A stretch of 64,000 bases of DNA from NCBI GenBank assembly GCA_030629005.1, contig DAOVPV010000002.1, forward strand, positions 1-64,000. Reading direction: 5' to 3'. Of this stretch, positions 1-8,773 are shown piece by piece. The DNA is from a bacterium (GTDB lineage Bacteria > Babelota > Babeliae > Babelales > UASB340). Numbering within the stretch: position 1 is the first letter of the stretch; the number at the start of each line of letters is the position of its first letter. Both the position numbers and the translations under genes were made by a program. Under the pieces are notes generated by a model that was not told the DNA's origin, did not search any database, and saw nothing but the letters and a program-made list of their open reading frames with translations.

Positions 1-360
1 CTTAAACCCTAATTCTGTATTTTTAGTAACTAGTCCAAAAGCAAATCTATATAAACATAACAGCAGATTTACTTCTTCTGGAAAACGATACTTTTTCCCA
101 ACTTCTTTTCTCAAATTCTGCAATTTTAATAAACAACTTAACATTTCTTGCGCAATATCCGAAGACAATTTTTCAGATAATATACTTTGTAAATTATTTA
201 ATTCATTAGGAGAAGAATCCTTATGCTTACTCCCCCCTTCTTTACACAATTGGCTTTCATTATTTGGGAGCCGAGACGACAAAGCTCCTACAACCGCCCA
301 AATATCTGTAAAAATATGAATCGTAAAAAAATATACAATTATAATAAAAAATTTTTTCAC
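1..360 (-). CDS. Partial exported protein of unknown function
   Basis: The minus strand is open from a GTG at 360 to the window edge (120 codons, no stop), so the 3' end is missing. The product begins with a basic then hydrophobic stretch (MKKFFIIIVYFFTIHIF), which fits a Sec signal peptide. The rest is polar and helical, with no motif I recognise. AGGGA lies about 6 nt before the GTG and supports this start. The plus-strand frame at 223-426 is a shadow of it. Function unknown; it is a real gene by open frame, signal peptide and Shine-Dalgarno. Confidence 0.6.
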   Translation of the reverse strand, partial: MKKFFIIIVYFFTIHIFTDIWAVVGALSSRLPNNESQLCKEGGSKHKDSSPNELNNLQSILSEKLSSDIAQEMLSCLLKLQNLRKEVGKKYRFPEEVNLLLCLYRFAFGLVTKNTELGFK

Positions 361-649
361 AATGTTTCCCTAATAACCTTTTTTTTCTATTTAAACCTAA
401 ATTTTATAACTCACTTATATTCGTAAAAATTGGATACGTATTATAATAAAATGGAAAAAAAAAACAAATATCTAAACATCAAAACCAATAATAACCTTAA
501 AAAACGATGAAAACTAAGTATTTTATAGAAATTTTATTTTTTATAGATTATAATGAAATGGGTTGAATGATAAAAAAGATCACTTAACCCGTTTATTATC
601 TTAACTAAAAACATTAATTTTAACCTATTTTAACTTGTAGGGGGTAAAA
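361..649. other. Intergenic region before typA
   Basis: Very AT-rich, with no supported gene. The only structure I see is an imperfect stem at about 560-590 (GGGTTGAATGA against TCACTTAACCC). It could be part of the typA leader or a weak terminator. This region must hold the start signals for the divergent partial gene and typA, but I cannot pick a promoter with confidence. Confidence 0.35.
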
Positions 650-2467
650 ATGGAGAACGAAACCCGCCCAGATATTAGAAATATCGCCATTATCGCACAC
701 GTAGACCACGGAAAAACAACTCTTGTTGATCAAATGTTAAAACAATCTGGAACCATAGAAACCAAAGATGAAGTCTCAGATAGAGTTATGGATTCTGGTG
801 ATATAGAAAAAGAACGTGGCATTACTATTACCGCAAAAAACACCGCAATCGTCTTACCAGAAGCAAAAATTAACATTGTAGACACTCCTGGCCACTCAGA
901 CTTTGCTGGAGAAGTAGAAAGAACACTACAAATGGTAGAAGGTTTCTTACTTTTGGTAGATGCTGCAGAAGGTCCATTACCAGGAACACGGTTTGTACTC
1001 CAAAAAGCATTAGCCTTAGATTTAAAACCAATAGTACTCATAAATAAAATAGACCGAAAAGATGCAGACATTGAAAGAATAGAAGAAGCAATTCATGAAC
1101 TATTTTTGGAACTGGCTTTAAAGGATGAACACTTAAACTTTAAAGTACTTTACGGTTCTTCAAAATTAGGCTTTGTATCAGAAGACCCAACCGCAACATC
1201 TGGAACAATACAACCGTTATTTGATGCAATATTAAAAGAAATCCCAGAACCCAAAGGTTCTACAGAAGACCTACAAATCTTAATAACAAATCTAGACCAC
1301 TCTGAATACTTAGGTCGAATCGGCATAGGTAGAGTTTTTAATGGTTCAATTAAAATTGGCGATCAAATTATTACAACAAAAAATAACTACATCAGTAAAA
1401 AAATGGCAGTTACAAAGCTATACCAATTTGAAGGTCTTAAAAGAGTTGAAGTTGAAAGCGCCAAATACGGTGACATTATAGCAATTACTGGTTTTGAGGA
1501 AGAAATAACAATAGGAACAACTATTTGTAATCCCGAAAAACCAAATCCAATAGCATATACAGAAATAGACGAACCTACTCTTTCCATTTTTATAGGTGTT
1601 AACAAATCTCCATTTTCAGGAAAAGAAGGAAAACTTCTTACATCAAGACAAATCAGAGAACGCTTATTTAAAGAATTAAAAACAAATGTTGCATTACGCA
1701 TAGAAGAAACAGACAGCACAGAAATGTTTAAAGTCTCTGGTCGAGGCCAATTGCACTTAGGTGTATTAATAGAAACTATGAGACGAGAAGGCTTTGAACT
1801 ACAAGTTTCTGCACCTGAAGTTATTTATAAAGAAATAAATCATAAAAAATTTGAACCTTATGAACTTTTAATATTAGATGTAAAAGAAGAATATCAAGGC
1901 TTTGCTATGGAATATTTAGCAAAACGGAAAGCTGAACTTTTAAATATGGTTCACTATACAGAAGGTAAAGTTCGGCTAGAATTCAAAATACCAGCACGAG
2001 GCCTTATAGGTTTTAGAAATATTTTCATGACAAATACTCGTGGAACAGGTTTAATGAACCATAGATTTCATGATTACGAACCCTACGCAGGAACAATTTT
2101 AGGCAGAACCAAGGGTGCACTTATTTCTATGGAAAATGGAGCAACAAGAGGCTACGCCTTAGATGCTCTACAACCAAGAGGAACATTGTTTGTAGCCCCA
2201 GGCGCAGAAGTCTACGAAGGTATGATTGTGGGTGAGCACTCTAGAGAAAATGATCTTGACGTAAATCCTACAAAACAAAAAAAACTAACTAACATGCGTG
2301 CATCTGGATCTGATGATGCTGTAAAACTAGCTCCACCAAAGATTCTGAATATAGAGGAATCTTTAGAGTGGATAAAAAACGATGAACTTATAGAAGTAAC
2401 TCCAAAATCTATCCGATTAAGAAAAAAATTCTTAAAGTCATTCGAAAGAAAGCGCGCAAATAAATAA
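650..2467 (+). CDS. typA: TypA/BipA ribosome-associated GTPase
   Basis: Translational GTPase of the BipA family, which binds ribosomes and helps assembly and stress growth. The G domain shows the P-loop AHVDHGKTTL at about residues 17-26, RGITI, DTPGH and NKID. The C-terminal part carries the family signature RGLIGFR followed by GTGLMNHRF. At 605 residues it is the normal family length. AGGGGG sits about 5 nt before the ATG. tmk starts 1 nt after its stop, so the two are probably co-transcribed and translationally coupled. Confidence 0.96.
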   Translation: MENETRPDIRNIAIIAHVDHGKTTLVDQMLKQSGTIETKDEVSDRVMDSGDIEKERGITITAKNTAIVLPEAKINIVDTPGHSDFAGEVERTLQMVEGFLLLVDAAEGPLPGTRFVLQKALALDLKPIVLINKIDRKDADIERIEEAIHELFLELALKDEHLNFKVLYGSSKLGFVSEDPTATSGTIQPLFDAILKEIPEPKGSTEDLQILITNLDHSEYLGRIGIGRVFNGSIKIGDQIITTKNNYISKKMAVTKLYQFEGLKRVEVESAKYGDIIAITGFEEEITIGTTICNPEKPNPIAYTEIDEPTLSIFIGVNKSPFSGKEGKLLTSRQIRERLFKELKTNVALRIEETDSTEMFKVSGRGQLHLGVLIETMRREGFELQVSAPEVIYKEINHKKFEPYELLILDVKEEYQGFAMEYLAKRKAELLNMVHYTEGKVRLEFKIPARGLIGFRNIFMTNTRGTGLMNHRFHDYEPYAGTILGRTKGALISMENGATRGYALDALQPRGTLFVAPGAEVYEGMIVGEHSRENDLDVNPTKQKKLTNMRASGSDDAVKLAPPKILNIEESLEWIKNDELIEVTPKSIRLRKKFLKSFERKRANK

Positions 2468-2468
2468 T

Positions 2469-3098
2469 ATGAATAAAAATAATGGAATACTAATATCGCT
2501 AGAAGGTATCGATGGTTGCGGAAAAACTCTTTTAGCCAAAAATTTAGAACTGGAACTAAAGAAACAAAACCTACCAATTCTTTTAACAAAACAACCAGGC
2601 GGCACTCAACTAGGAATAGGTCTACGTAAAATCTTACAGGAAAATAAAGATCAAACATGCCCAATGGCAGAATATCTTCTATTTGCAGCAGACAGAGCTC
2701 AACACATAAAAAATGTAATTAAACCGGCTCTTAATGAAAATAAAATTATAATTTCAGATAGGATGGCAGACTCTTCTGTTGCTTACCAAGGCTATGGAAA
2801 GGATTTAGACGTCGAAAAAATAAAATATATAAACAGCTGGGCCATGCAAGGCATAAAACCAAACTTAATCCTTTATATAAAAATAAACATAGAAACGGCA
2901 AAAAAAAGAATTTTTGCAAGAAACGAAGAATTAACATCTTTTGAAAAAGAAACTGAAATTTTTTGGAGAAAAGTTATTGATGGATATTCTGAAATCTTTG
3001 CCAAGAAAAAAAATGTTTATATCTTAGATGGTAAAATGACGCCAAATCAATTAACACAAATAGCTTTAGATAAAATTTTAACTTTATATAATAAATAA
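2469..3098 (+). CDS. tmk: Thymidylate kinase
   Basis: Phosphorylates dTMP to dTDP in the cytoplasm for DNA synthesis. The P-loop is LEGIDGCGKT near residue 10. The ISDR of the DR(Y/x) substrate motif follows at about residue 97, then the lid region rich in basic residues. It is 209 residues, normal for the family. The ATG lies immediately after the typA stop, which suggests coupled translation. No key residue appears missing. Confidence 0.95.
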   Translation: MNKNNGILISLEGIDGCGKTLLAKNLELELKKQNLPILLTKQPGGTQLGIGLRKILQENKDQTCPMAEYLLFAADRAQHIKNVIKPALNENKIIISDRMADSSVAYQGYGKDLDVEKIKYINSWAMQGIKPNLILYIKINIETAKKRIFARNEELTSFEKETEIFWRKVIDGYSEIFAKKKNVYILDGKMTPNQLTQIALDKILTLYNK

Positions 3099-3217
3099 AA
3101 CATCTTTTAATATATATAAAAACCCAATTTTGCATTTGTTTGACTCAAAAAAAACATAATTAATATACTCATCAGTAAAATAATATATTTAAATTATTGC
3201 TTTATGGTGAATATACT

Positions 3218-4198
3218 ATGAATTTAAAAAAAATATTTTTTTGGAGTTTAATATTAATTTATTCAAATATTTCAGCCTTCAAACTAAGTCTTCATGAAAA
3301 TGCAAATAACGAATTAGACGGCTATTATCAAAGATATCCAAGCAAAAAATTATTAGCAGAAGCAGAACGGGTTGTAGATGAACTTGAAAAATCTTTCTAC
3401 GCTTATCCCACCGATATAAACACATTAACAGAAAAATATTACTGTGATTGCTCTTCGATTCTCTTTCATTTTCTTGCATTGAGTTTATATAAATGGGCAG
3501 AAAAAATATACGCTTATGCGGTTCTTACAAGACACCACCACAGAAAAAATACTCCTCCAATAAGACGCCCTTTGGCCGAAGACTTCACAAACTTTTTTAT
3601 AAATCACAACCCTGAACTTGATATTTTTAAAGGCTGGGAAGTTATATCTTATCGCCAAGATCTTCAACCTGGAGATATAATTGCAATTAAATATGAAGAC
3701 GGATCAAGTAGCACAGGTCACGTTTTAATTTTAGCAGGAGAACCATTTCAGCGCTCAGACTTCGGAGGAGCATATCCAACACCAGCAGGATATTCTGAAT
3801 TTCTTATAAGAATAATAGACTCATCAGGCAGCCCACACGGAACTTCTGCAACAGACTATCCAAGAATGCCTGACAGTAGAACAAATAATCCTAAAAATAT
3901 TGATGAAAGTGGTGTTGGATTTGGCTACATGGTTTTATTAACAAAAGATAGTGATCCGCTAAGTACAAAAAGAATTCATGGATGGAGAAGATCAAACCTT
4001 TCCGGTTCAAAACTTTATAGAAATGAGCCGTCAGACTTGCCATCAGGCAGCTATACAACCAGACCAATCCGTTTTGGCAGAGCTATATCATATGATAGTA
4101 ATCCTGAAAAATATTCCGACTATTATGGAGTTAACGTTTACAAATTAGAAGCATATAAAAATTTAGCGACTCATACCATTACAGATGACTCTGAATAA
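3218..4198 (+). CDS. Exported papain/NlpC-P60-like cysteine hydrolase candidate
   Basis: I chose the ATG at 3218, not an upstream TTG at 3197, because it is preceded by GGTGA and starts a clean signal peptide (MNLKKIFFWSLILIYSNISA). The mature part has YYCDCSS at about residues 75-81 (numbered from this start), GHVLILAGEP near residue 171 and IIDSSGSPHG near residue 202. This is the order expected for Cys-His-polar residue catalysis in NlpC/P60 or CHAP-type folds. That assignment is an inference from the motif order; overall similarity is not obvious. It stands alone between tmk and a repeat element. A peptidoglycan or host-directed peptidase role is possible. Confidence 0.6.
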   Translation: MNLKKIFFWSLILIYSNISAFKLSLHENANNELDGYYQRYPSKKLLAEAERVVDELEKSFYAYPTDINTLTEKYYCDCSSILFHFLALSLYKWAEKIYAYAVLTRHHHRKNTPPIRRPLAEDFTNFFINHNPELDIFKGWEVISYRQDLQPGDIIAIKYEDGSSSTGHVLILAGEPFQRSDFGGAYPTPAGYSEFLIRIIDSSGSPHGTSATDYPRMPDSRTNNPKNIDESGVGFGYMVLLTKDSDPLSTKRIHGWRRSNLSGSKLYRNEPSDLPSGSYTTRPIRFGRAISYDSNPEKYSDYYGVNVYKLEAYKNLATHTITDDSE

Positions 4199-4297
4199 AC
4201 GGGAAATAATACTCCTGAAGAGGGATAATAAAAATCTAGAAAATATATTTTTATTAAACATAAAAATATACTATATTAAAAATGATTTTTTTAATAA

Positions 4298-4378
4298 CTA
4301 GATCCTGAAACAAGTTCAGGATGACAATTAAAAAGAACTTTATCTCCCTTGTCATTCTGAACTTGTTTCAGAATCTAG
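4298..4378. repeat. Two-armed inverted repeat, copy A
   Basis: Two 29-nt arms (4298-4326 and 4350-4378) each contain the palindromic core CTGAA(A)CAAGTTCAG or its complement. They face each other across a 23-nt spacer and can form a long hairpin. A second element with the same plan lies at 18152-18230. It is intergenic, between the peptidase-like gene and holB. From memory, similar sequences occur in several intracellular bacteria; I could not verify this. Confidence 0.85.
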
Positions 4379-4453
4379 TCCTAATAATAATTTACATATT
4401 TCACTGTAATCTAGTAAAAATTAAGCTTCAATAAATTAAACCTGGGCACATTT

Positions 4454-5215
4454 ATGAATAAAACAAATATTCCAACACAACTATTTGTAGGCGACAAAGA
4501 GACATTAGAAAATGAAACCGAGTTCTTTTTACAACAAAATCTTTGTTTAGAAAACAATGGGAAAGATTGCTATTGCAATGACTGTCGCAAAATTAAAAAT
4601 CGACAACACGAAAATGTTATATTTATAAATCCAGAAAAAACCTACTCCGTTTCAGACTTAGATATAATTTTTGAAACAGTTTTTCTTGGCTTGGAAAATA
4701 ACCAAAAATTTTTCTTTATTCTACAAAAAGCCCAAAATTTAAGTCTTTCTACATCAAATAAACTTTTAAAAGTTTTGGAAGAACCGCCAACTGGATATAA
4801 TTTTATTCTACATACAAATAATAAAAACTTGATGCTACCAACAATAGTTTCCAGATGCTTTATAAAAGTATTTAAAGAATCTGATGATAGCAACAACGAT
4901 CACCTTATTTTATCATTTTTTTATGAACAAAAATTCAATCATCCGCAAGAGTTTGATAAAGCTTTTAAAAATATAAATCCCTCTGACGGACAAAGTGCTG
5001 AATTGTTAGACAATATGTTGAATTACTATTCACAAAAAATTATTTTTCTAAATAAAGGTCAAGGTTCAACAAACCTTTCTAACAACCTGGATTTTTATAA
5101 TTCAATTCTTTGTTTTTTAAAAAATAAATTAAATAAACTGCCACAATCAGGAAGTTCAAAAATATTCTGGAAAAACTTATACATAAATTTCCCACAAAAA
5201 AGATTTATAAACTAG
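4454..5215 (+). CDS. holB: DNA polymerase III delta-prime-like clamp-loader subunit
   Basis: Resembles the AAA+ core of the delta-prime subunit, which helps load the sliding clamp. A zinc-type cluster (CLENNGKDCYCNDC) lies near residues 31-44. It is followed by SNKLLKVLEEPP and the sensor-like TIVSRC motif typical of delta-prime and DnaX. The N-terminal GDKETLENE replaces a usable P-loop, so it should not hydrolyse ATP, as expected for delta-prime. The C-terminal domain is short (253 residues total against about 330 in enterobacteria). The ComEC C-half starts 9 nt downstream. Confidence 0.8.
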   Translation: MNKTNIPTQLFVGDKETLENETEFFLQQNLCLENNGKDCYCNDCRKIKNRQHENVIFINPEKTYSVSDLDIIFETVFLGLENNQKFFFILQKAQNLSLSTSNKLLKVLEEPPTGYNFILHTNNKNLMLPTIVSRCFIKVFKESDDSNNDHLILSFFYEQKFNHPQEFDKAFKNINPSDGQSAELLDNMLNYYSQKIIFLNKGQGSTNLSNNLDFYNSILCFLKNKLNKLPQSGSSKIFWKNLYINFPQKRFIN

Positions 5216-5224
5216 CTCCACTAC

Positions 5225-6055
5225 ATGAAAATAAACGCTAATTTACGAAGAATATTCTACAAAATTTATTTCTATCTACTCTCTTCTATAGAAATACAAC
5301 TTATAATTACACTTGTATCATTGCCAATTTTAACCTCCTGGGGATTGCCAATATCTAAAATGACACTTATTGGAAACCTAGTCTTTTTACCATTCTTAAC
5401 AATATTTTTAGGATTAAGTTCTATAATTTTTTTTACAGAACTTTTATACATCCCAAATAATATAATTATTTATTTATTAGAAAAAACAACAAACTTCTGG
5501 CAAGCTATTATGCTTATTGGAAATAAAAATTGGTTAATCCCTTTTGGAAAAACCAATATTTTCATTCTACTTACAATTCCCATATTCACTTTTTTAATAA
5601 TAAAAAAGAGAACAATAACAAAAAATAAACGGATTTTGTTATTAATCCTTTTACTATTTTCTTATGGTTTTTTATTAAAAATAAAAACAAATCTTCTTGC
5701 TCCAAACCAAATAACAATAGAAGATAAGCTTGTAATTAAAAAAGATAAAAAAAATAAACTCAAAATAAAAGATTTAGGCCTATTTGCCAGAAAAGAATCC
5801 ATAGAAAAATTCGTTGAATATAATCTTAGACAAGAAATTATAAAAAACTACGGAACATTAAATATAAAAAGACTAAGCGTTAAAGGCGCAGGGATAAGAA
5901 CATTTAAAGCAATTATATCCATGTCTAAGTTTTTTAATTTGGAAGAAGTACGGTTGCCATATTTTAATAAAAAACTTACAAAATATGGTTGGAAGTTGTT
6001 TTTTGATATGAAAAGAACACTTGAAAAAAACAATATCAAACTTATACGGAAATAA
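5225..6055 (+). CDS. comEC: ComEC-like protein, C-terminal half only
   Basis: The first 150 residues are hydrophobic and match the second half of the ComEC competence channel: an IQLIITLVSLPIL segment, then LIGNLVFLPFLTIFLG, the loop after the FQLSF motif in full-length proteins. Residues about 165-276 are soluble, where ComEC proteins often carry a metallo-beta-lactamase domain, but no HxHxDH ligand motif is present. The complementary N-terminal half is at 62238-63371. It is not simply truncated at random: each piece ends at a domain boundary. It starts 9 nt after holB. Assignment as ComEC-C is by motif reading. Confidence 0.65.
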   Translation: MKINANLRRIFYKIYFYLLSSIEIQLIITLVSLPILTSWGLPISKMTLIGNLVFLPFLTIFLGLSSIIFFTELLYIPNNIIIYLLEKTTNFWQAIMLIGNKNWLIPFGKTNIFILLTIPIFTFLIIKKRTITKNKRILLLILLLFSYGFLLKIKTNLLAPNQITIEDKLVIKKDKKNKLKIKDLGLFARKESIEKFVEYNLRQEIIKNYGTLNIKRLSVKGAGIRTFKAIISMSKFFNLEEVRLPYFNKKLTKYGWKLFFDMKRTLEKNNIKLIRK

Positions 6056-6058
6056 ATA

Positions 6059-8755
6059 TTAACTTTTAATTTTCTTCTCTAATACCCTTCTCCAAGACTC
6101 ATTACCAACCAAGTGATCTAATAAATAAATTTTACCAAAGCTTATTAACTTAGATTCCTTTGGATATAAATCAAAAAGTGTATTTAATATAACTGGAGAA
6201 ATTTTAGCAACCTCAGCCTTTTTTATATCACTAAAATGCAAAAATACCCCTTGACAAATTTCATTTTTATGTTTAGGAAAAATGCTTTTGCCCTGCATAG
6301 AAACAGGTTTAAACTGAACAGGTTCAAAATAAACACCTTCAAACTTTTTTGAATTTAAAATACTGGCCAACTTCTGACCATCAACCCATGGAGCACCAAT
6401 TTGTTGAAATGGAAATGTTGTTCCACGTCCTTCTGAATAATTTGTACCTTCTAAAAAAACAGTGACGGGATAAGAATAAACAGCTTCTAAATTAGCCAAG
6501 TTTGGCGAAGCTGATAAATATTTTCCAGATTTATAATAATTTTTGAAATTTTTCTTATTATATAAATTTATAATGGACAAATTAGCATTTATATCTTTGT
6601 TTATATTCTTAGCAATATCACCAATCGTAGAACCATGAATAAAAGGAGTATAAACCATACCAACAAACGATTCTTGTTCTTTTACTAACTCTGGCCCTTG
6701 AGGTGGCCAAAAATATATTGGATTTGGAGAATTTACAACAACAACTGGTAAATTATTTTTTGCGGCAGAGTCTAAAACTAATTTTAAAGTACTTAAATAT
6801 GTATAAGCTCTAATACCAACTTCATGTAAATCTACAACCAATAAATCTAATCCAGACAACATATCCTTCGTAGGCTTTTTATTTTGACCGTGTAGCGAAT
6901 AAACAGGACAACCCCACGGACTAATATTCTGACTATTTACATGTGCACAGGCGCCAAAATTTCCCTTTAAACCATGCTCGGGAGAAAATAAAGCCGCTAA
7001 TCTAGTCTTGTTCTTCTGATTTTTTGCAAAATTAAGCAGTAAGTCCGGTAAAAAATGTTTTTTACTATTAATATCTAACCAACTGGCATTGTGACACAAT
7101 AAGCCAAAGTTCTTATTTTTTATTTTTTTTTTAAATTGATTTAAAATCAAATCTTGCTCTGGTAAATAATTTTTTGTAAGCCTTTTTGTAACTTCCCGTA
7201 AGTTTGGCTTTAAAAAGCTTCCTAAATTAAAAATTTTAGAATCTTTTATTATATTTTGTTCATATGGATGGCCCATAGAAAGAATAATTAAATTTAAATT
7301 TTCCTCAATATTAAATGTTTCTTCCGATTTTAACTTTTCTAAAATCTCTATTTGAACCGTATCCCAAACACCCTGTGCATAAAAGAAAGTACTTAAAACT
7401 ATCGTCTTATATTTGTCTTTATTTTCTTTAACAAAGTTTAATACTAAATCTACAGAATTTGTGTCTTTAGCATTAAAAATTAATTCTTTTATATTTACTC
7501 CAGACTTTTTTAATTTTTTTGCTAAATAACTACTATTGTTTTTAGTAAACCACTCTTGACCTGGTCGTATTTTTGAAATATCTACTGTAAGCAATAAAGC
7601 ATTATTAAGATCTAAGTTTTCATAAAACTCTTTTATAGTTTTTGATGCTAGATATTTTGACAACTTTTTTTCAGATAATTCGGAAGAAACATTTAATGTT
7701 AATAAATCATCATCTAAATTTAAAAACTTTCTTTCTTTTATAGCTTTAACTTTACTTAATTTATTTTCTAAAACAGCTTGCTCTTTTTCAGAAATACTAT
7801 CAATTCTTCTATTAAGTGATTCTACTAGCCTAATTTCATCACCTTTATTTTGAGCAGAGTAAATAATAAAATCAAAACCAGCCAACAAAGAATCTAAAGC
7901 TAACTCAGATATATCTTCTTTTACCTGAACACCCTTCATAAAAAAATCATCCGTTACCAAAACAGAATTTTTATTTTTTTCTTTTATCCAATTCACAACT
8001 TTTGGAGATATACTTGATGGTAAATTTTCAAAAATAGTTGGTAATTTTGCATGTGTGGCCATTATAAAAGGTTCTTTGCGATTTTCTATAATAGAAACAA
8101 AAGGGCTTACATGTTTTTCAAATTCTTGCTTAGTACTATTAATCTCAACTTGATGCAAGTGCGTATCCAAACCACCAAGCCCCAAGCCAGGAAAATGTTT
8201 GAATACAGGAATAATTCCTTCTGATTCTAGTCCTGACGCAAAGGCAGCCGCGCACTCATAAACCTTTTCTGAATTATTAGAAAAAGTTCTAGAACCCAGT
8301 ATAAAATTATTCGGATCAAACAAATCTAAACTTGGAGCAAAATTCATATTAATACCACAAGATCGCATTTGCTGACCAATTAACTTACCAGTCAAAAAAG
8401 AATATGTTCTGTCTACTTCTCCCAAATTTTTTGGCGCGGGAACTGAAACAAATCCCCCCGGTTCTCCTGGGCGAGAAACAACACCACCCTCCCAATCTAC
8501 AGCTATTACTAATTTTGGAATATTTAATTTTTTAGCTTTATTTTGCAAAAAATTTGTGAGTATTTTAATTTTCTCTCTGTTTGTAACATGCTGAGTTAAA
8601 AGCATAACCCCAGCCGGTTTTGTTTTAGACAGCCATACTCCTAATTCTTGGTGTGAGTCTGTGTTTGGTAAAGTTAAGATAAAAAATTGACCTGAATCGA
8701 TAGAAAATAGATTATTAAAAATTAAAATTAATAAAAAAAATATTTGTTTAGACAT
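6059..8755 (-). CDS. nagZ: Exported fusion of NagZ-like GH3 and NamZ-like GH171 (DUF1343) hydrolases
   Basis: The N-terminal half is a GH3 beta-N-acetylglucosaminidase: FKHFPG at about residue 187, the Asp-Thr-His dyad DTH near 199, and the nucleophile motif VTDDFFMKG near 270. The C-terminal half from about residue 540 reads as DUF1343/NamZ, an exo-N-acetylmuramidase family: LFSPEHGLKG, YSLHGQ and VDLHEVGIRAYTY. Together they would strip GlcNAc and MurNAc from wall fragments. A signal peptide follows the second ATG (8755), which has AGGAG at 7 nt; an ATG at 8761 is too close to it. Two copies of the 22-nt dispersed repeat lie in the linker between domains. gpsA lies immediately upstream. Confidence 0.85.
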   Translation of the reverse strand: MSKQIFFLLILIFNNLFSIDSGQFFILTLPNTDSHQELGVWLSKTKPAGVMLLTQHVTNREKIKILTNFLQNKAKKLNIPKLVIAVDWEGGVVSRPGEPGGFVSVPAPKNLGEVDRTYSFLTGKLIGQQMRSCGINMNFAPSLDLFDPNNFILGSRTFSNNSEKVYECAAAFASGLESEGIIPVFKHFPGLGLGGLDTHLHQVEINSTKQEFEKHVSPFVSIIENRKEPFIMATHAKLPTIFENLPSSISPKVVNWIKEKNKNSVLVTDDFFMKGVQVKEDISELALDSLLAGFDFIIYSAQNKGDEIRLVESLNRRIDSISEKEQAVLENKLSKVKAIKERKFLNLDDDLLTLNVSSELSEKKLSKYLASKTIKEFYENLDLNNALLLTVDISKIRPGQEWFTKNNSSYLAKKLKKSGVNIKELIFNAKDTNSVDLVLNFVKENKDKYKTIVLSTFFYAQGVWDTVQIEILEKLKSEETFNIEENLNLIILSMGHPYEQNIIKDSKIFNLGSFLKPNLREVTKRLTKNYLPEQDLILNQFKKKIKNKNFGLLCHNASWLDINSKKHFLPDLLLNFAKNQKNKTRLAALFSPEHGLKGNFGACAHVNSQNISPWGCPVYSLHGQNKKPTKDMLSGLDLLVVDLHEVGIRAYTYLSTLKLVLDSAAKNNLPVVVVNSPNPIYFWPPQGPELVKEQESFVGMVYTPFIHGSTIGDIAKNINKDINANLSIINLYNKKNFKNYYKSGKYLSASPNLANLEAVYSYPVTVFLEGTNYSEGRGTTFPFQQIGAPWVDGQKLASILNSKKFEGVYFEPVQFKPVSMQGKSIFPKHKNEICQGVFLHFSDIKKAEVAKISPVILNTLFDLYPKESKLISFGKIYLLDHLVGNESWRRVLEKKIKS
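7307..7327 (-). repeat. 22-nt dispersed repeat, copy 1
   Basis: On the minus strand it reads TCGGAAGAAACATTTAATAT, one substitution from the consensus TCGGAAGAAACATTTAATGT. It is translated as SEETFNI inside the NagZ-NamZ linker. Confidence 0.8.
7680..7701 (+). repeat. 22-nt dispersed repeat, copy 2
   Basis: Exact consensus on the plus strand, antisense to the gene that contains it, so it is translated as LNVSSE in the NagZ-NamZ protein. Confidence 0.85.
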
Positions 8756-8773
8756 ACTCATTCTCCTAATCCA

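Noticed and set aside
223-426. Plus-strand 67-codon ORF near the left edge
   Set aside because: It is the shadow of the minus-strand partial gene (1-360), which has a signal peptide, a Shine-Dalgarno and longer open frame.
2212-2664. Minus-strand 150-codon ORF over the typA-tmk junction
   Set aside because: Antisense to two well-conserved genes; no Shine-Dalgarno and no family pattern.
4298-4378. Repeat as a CRISPR array
   Set aside because: Only two arms in inverted order and no regular spacers; no cas genes in the window.
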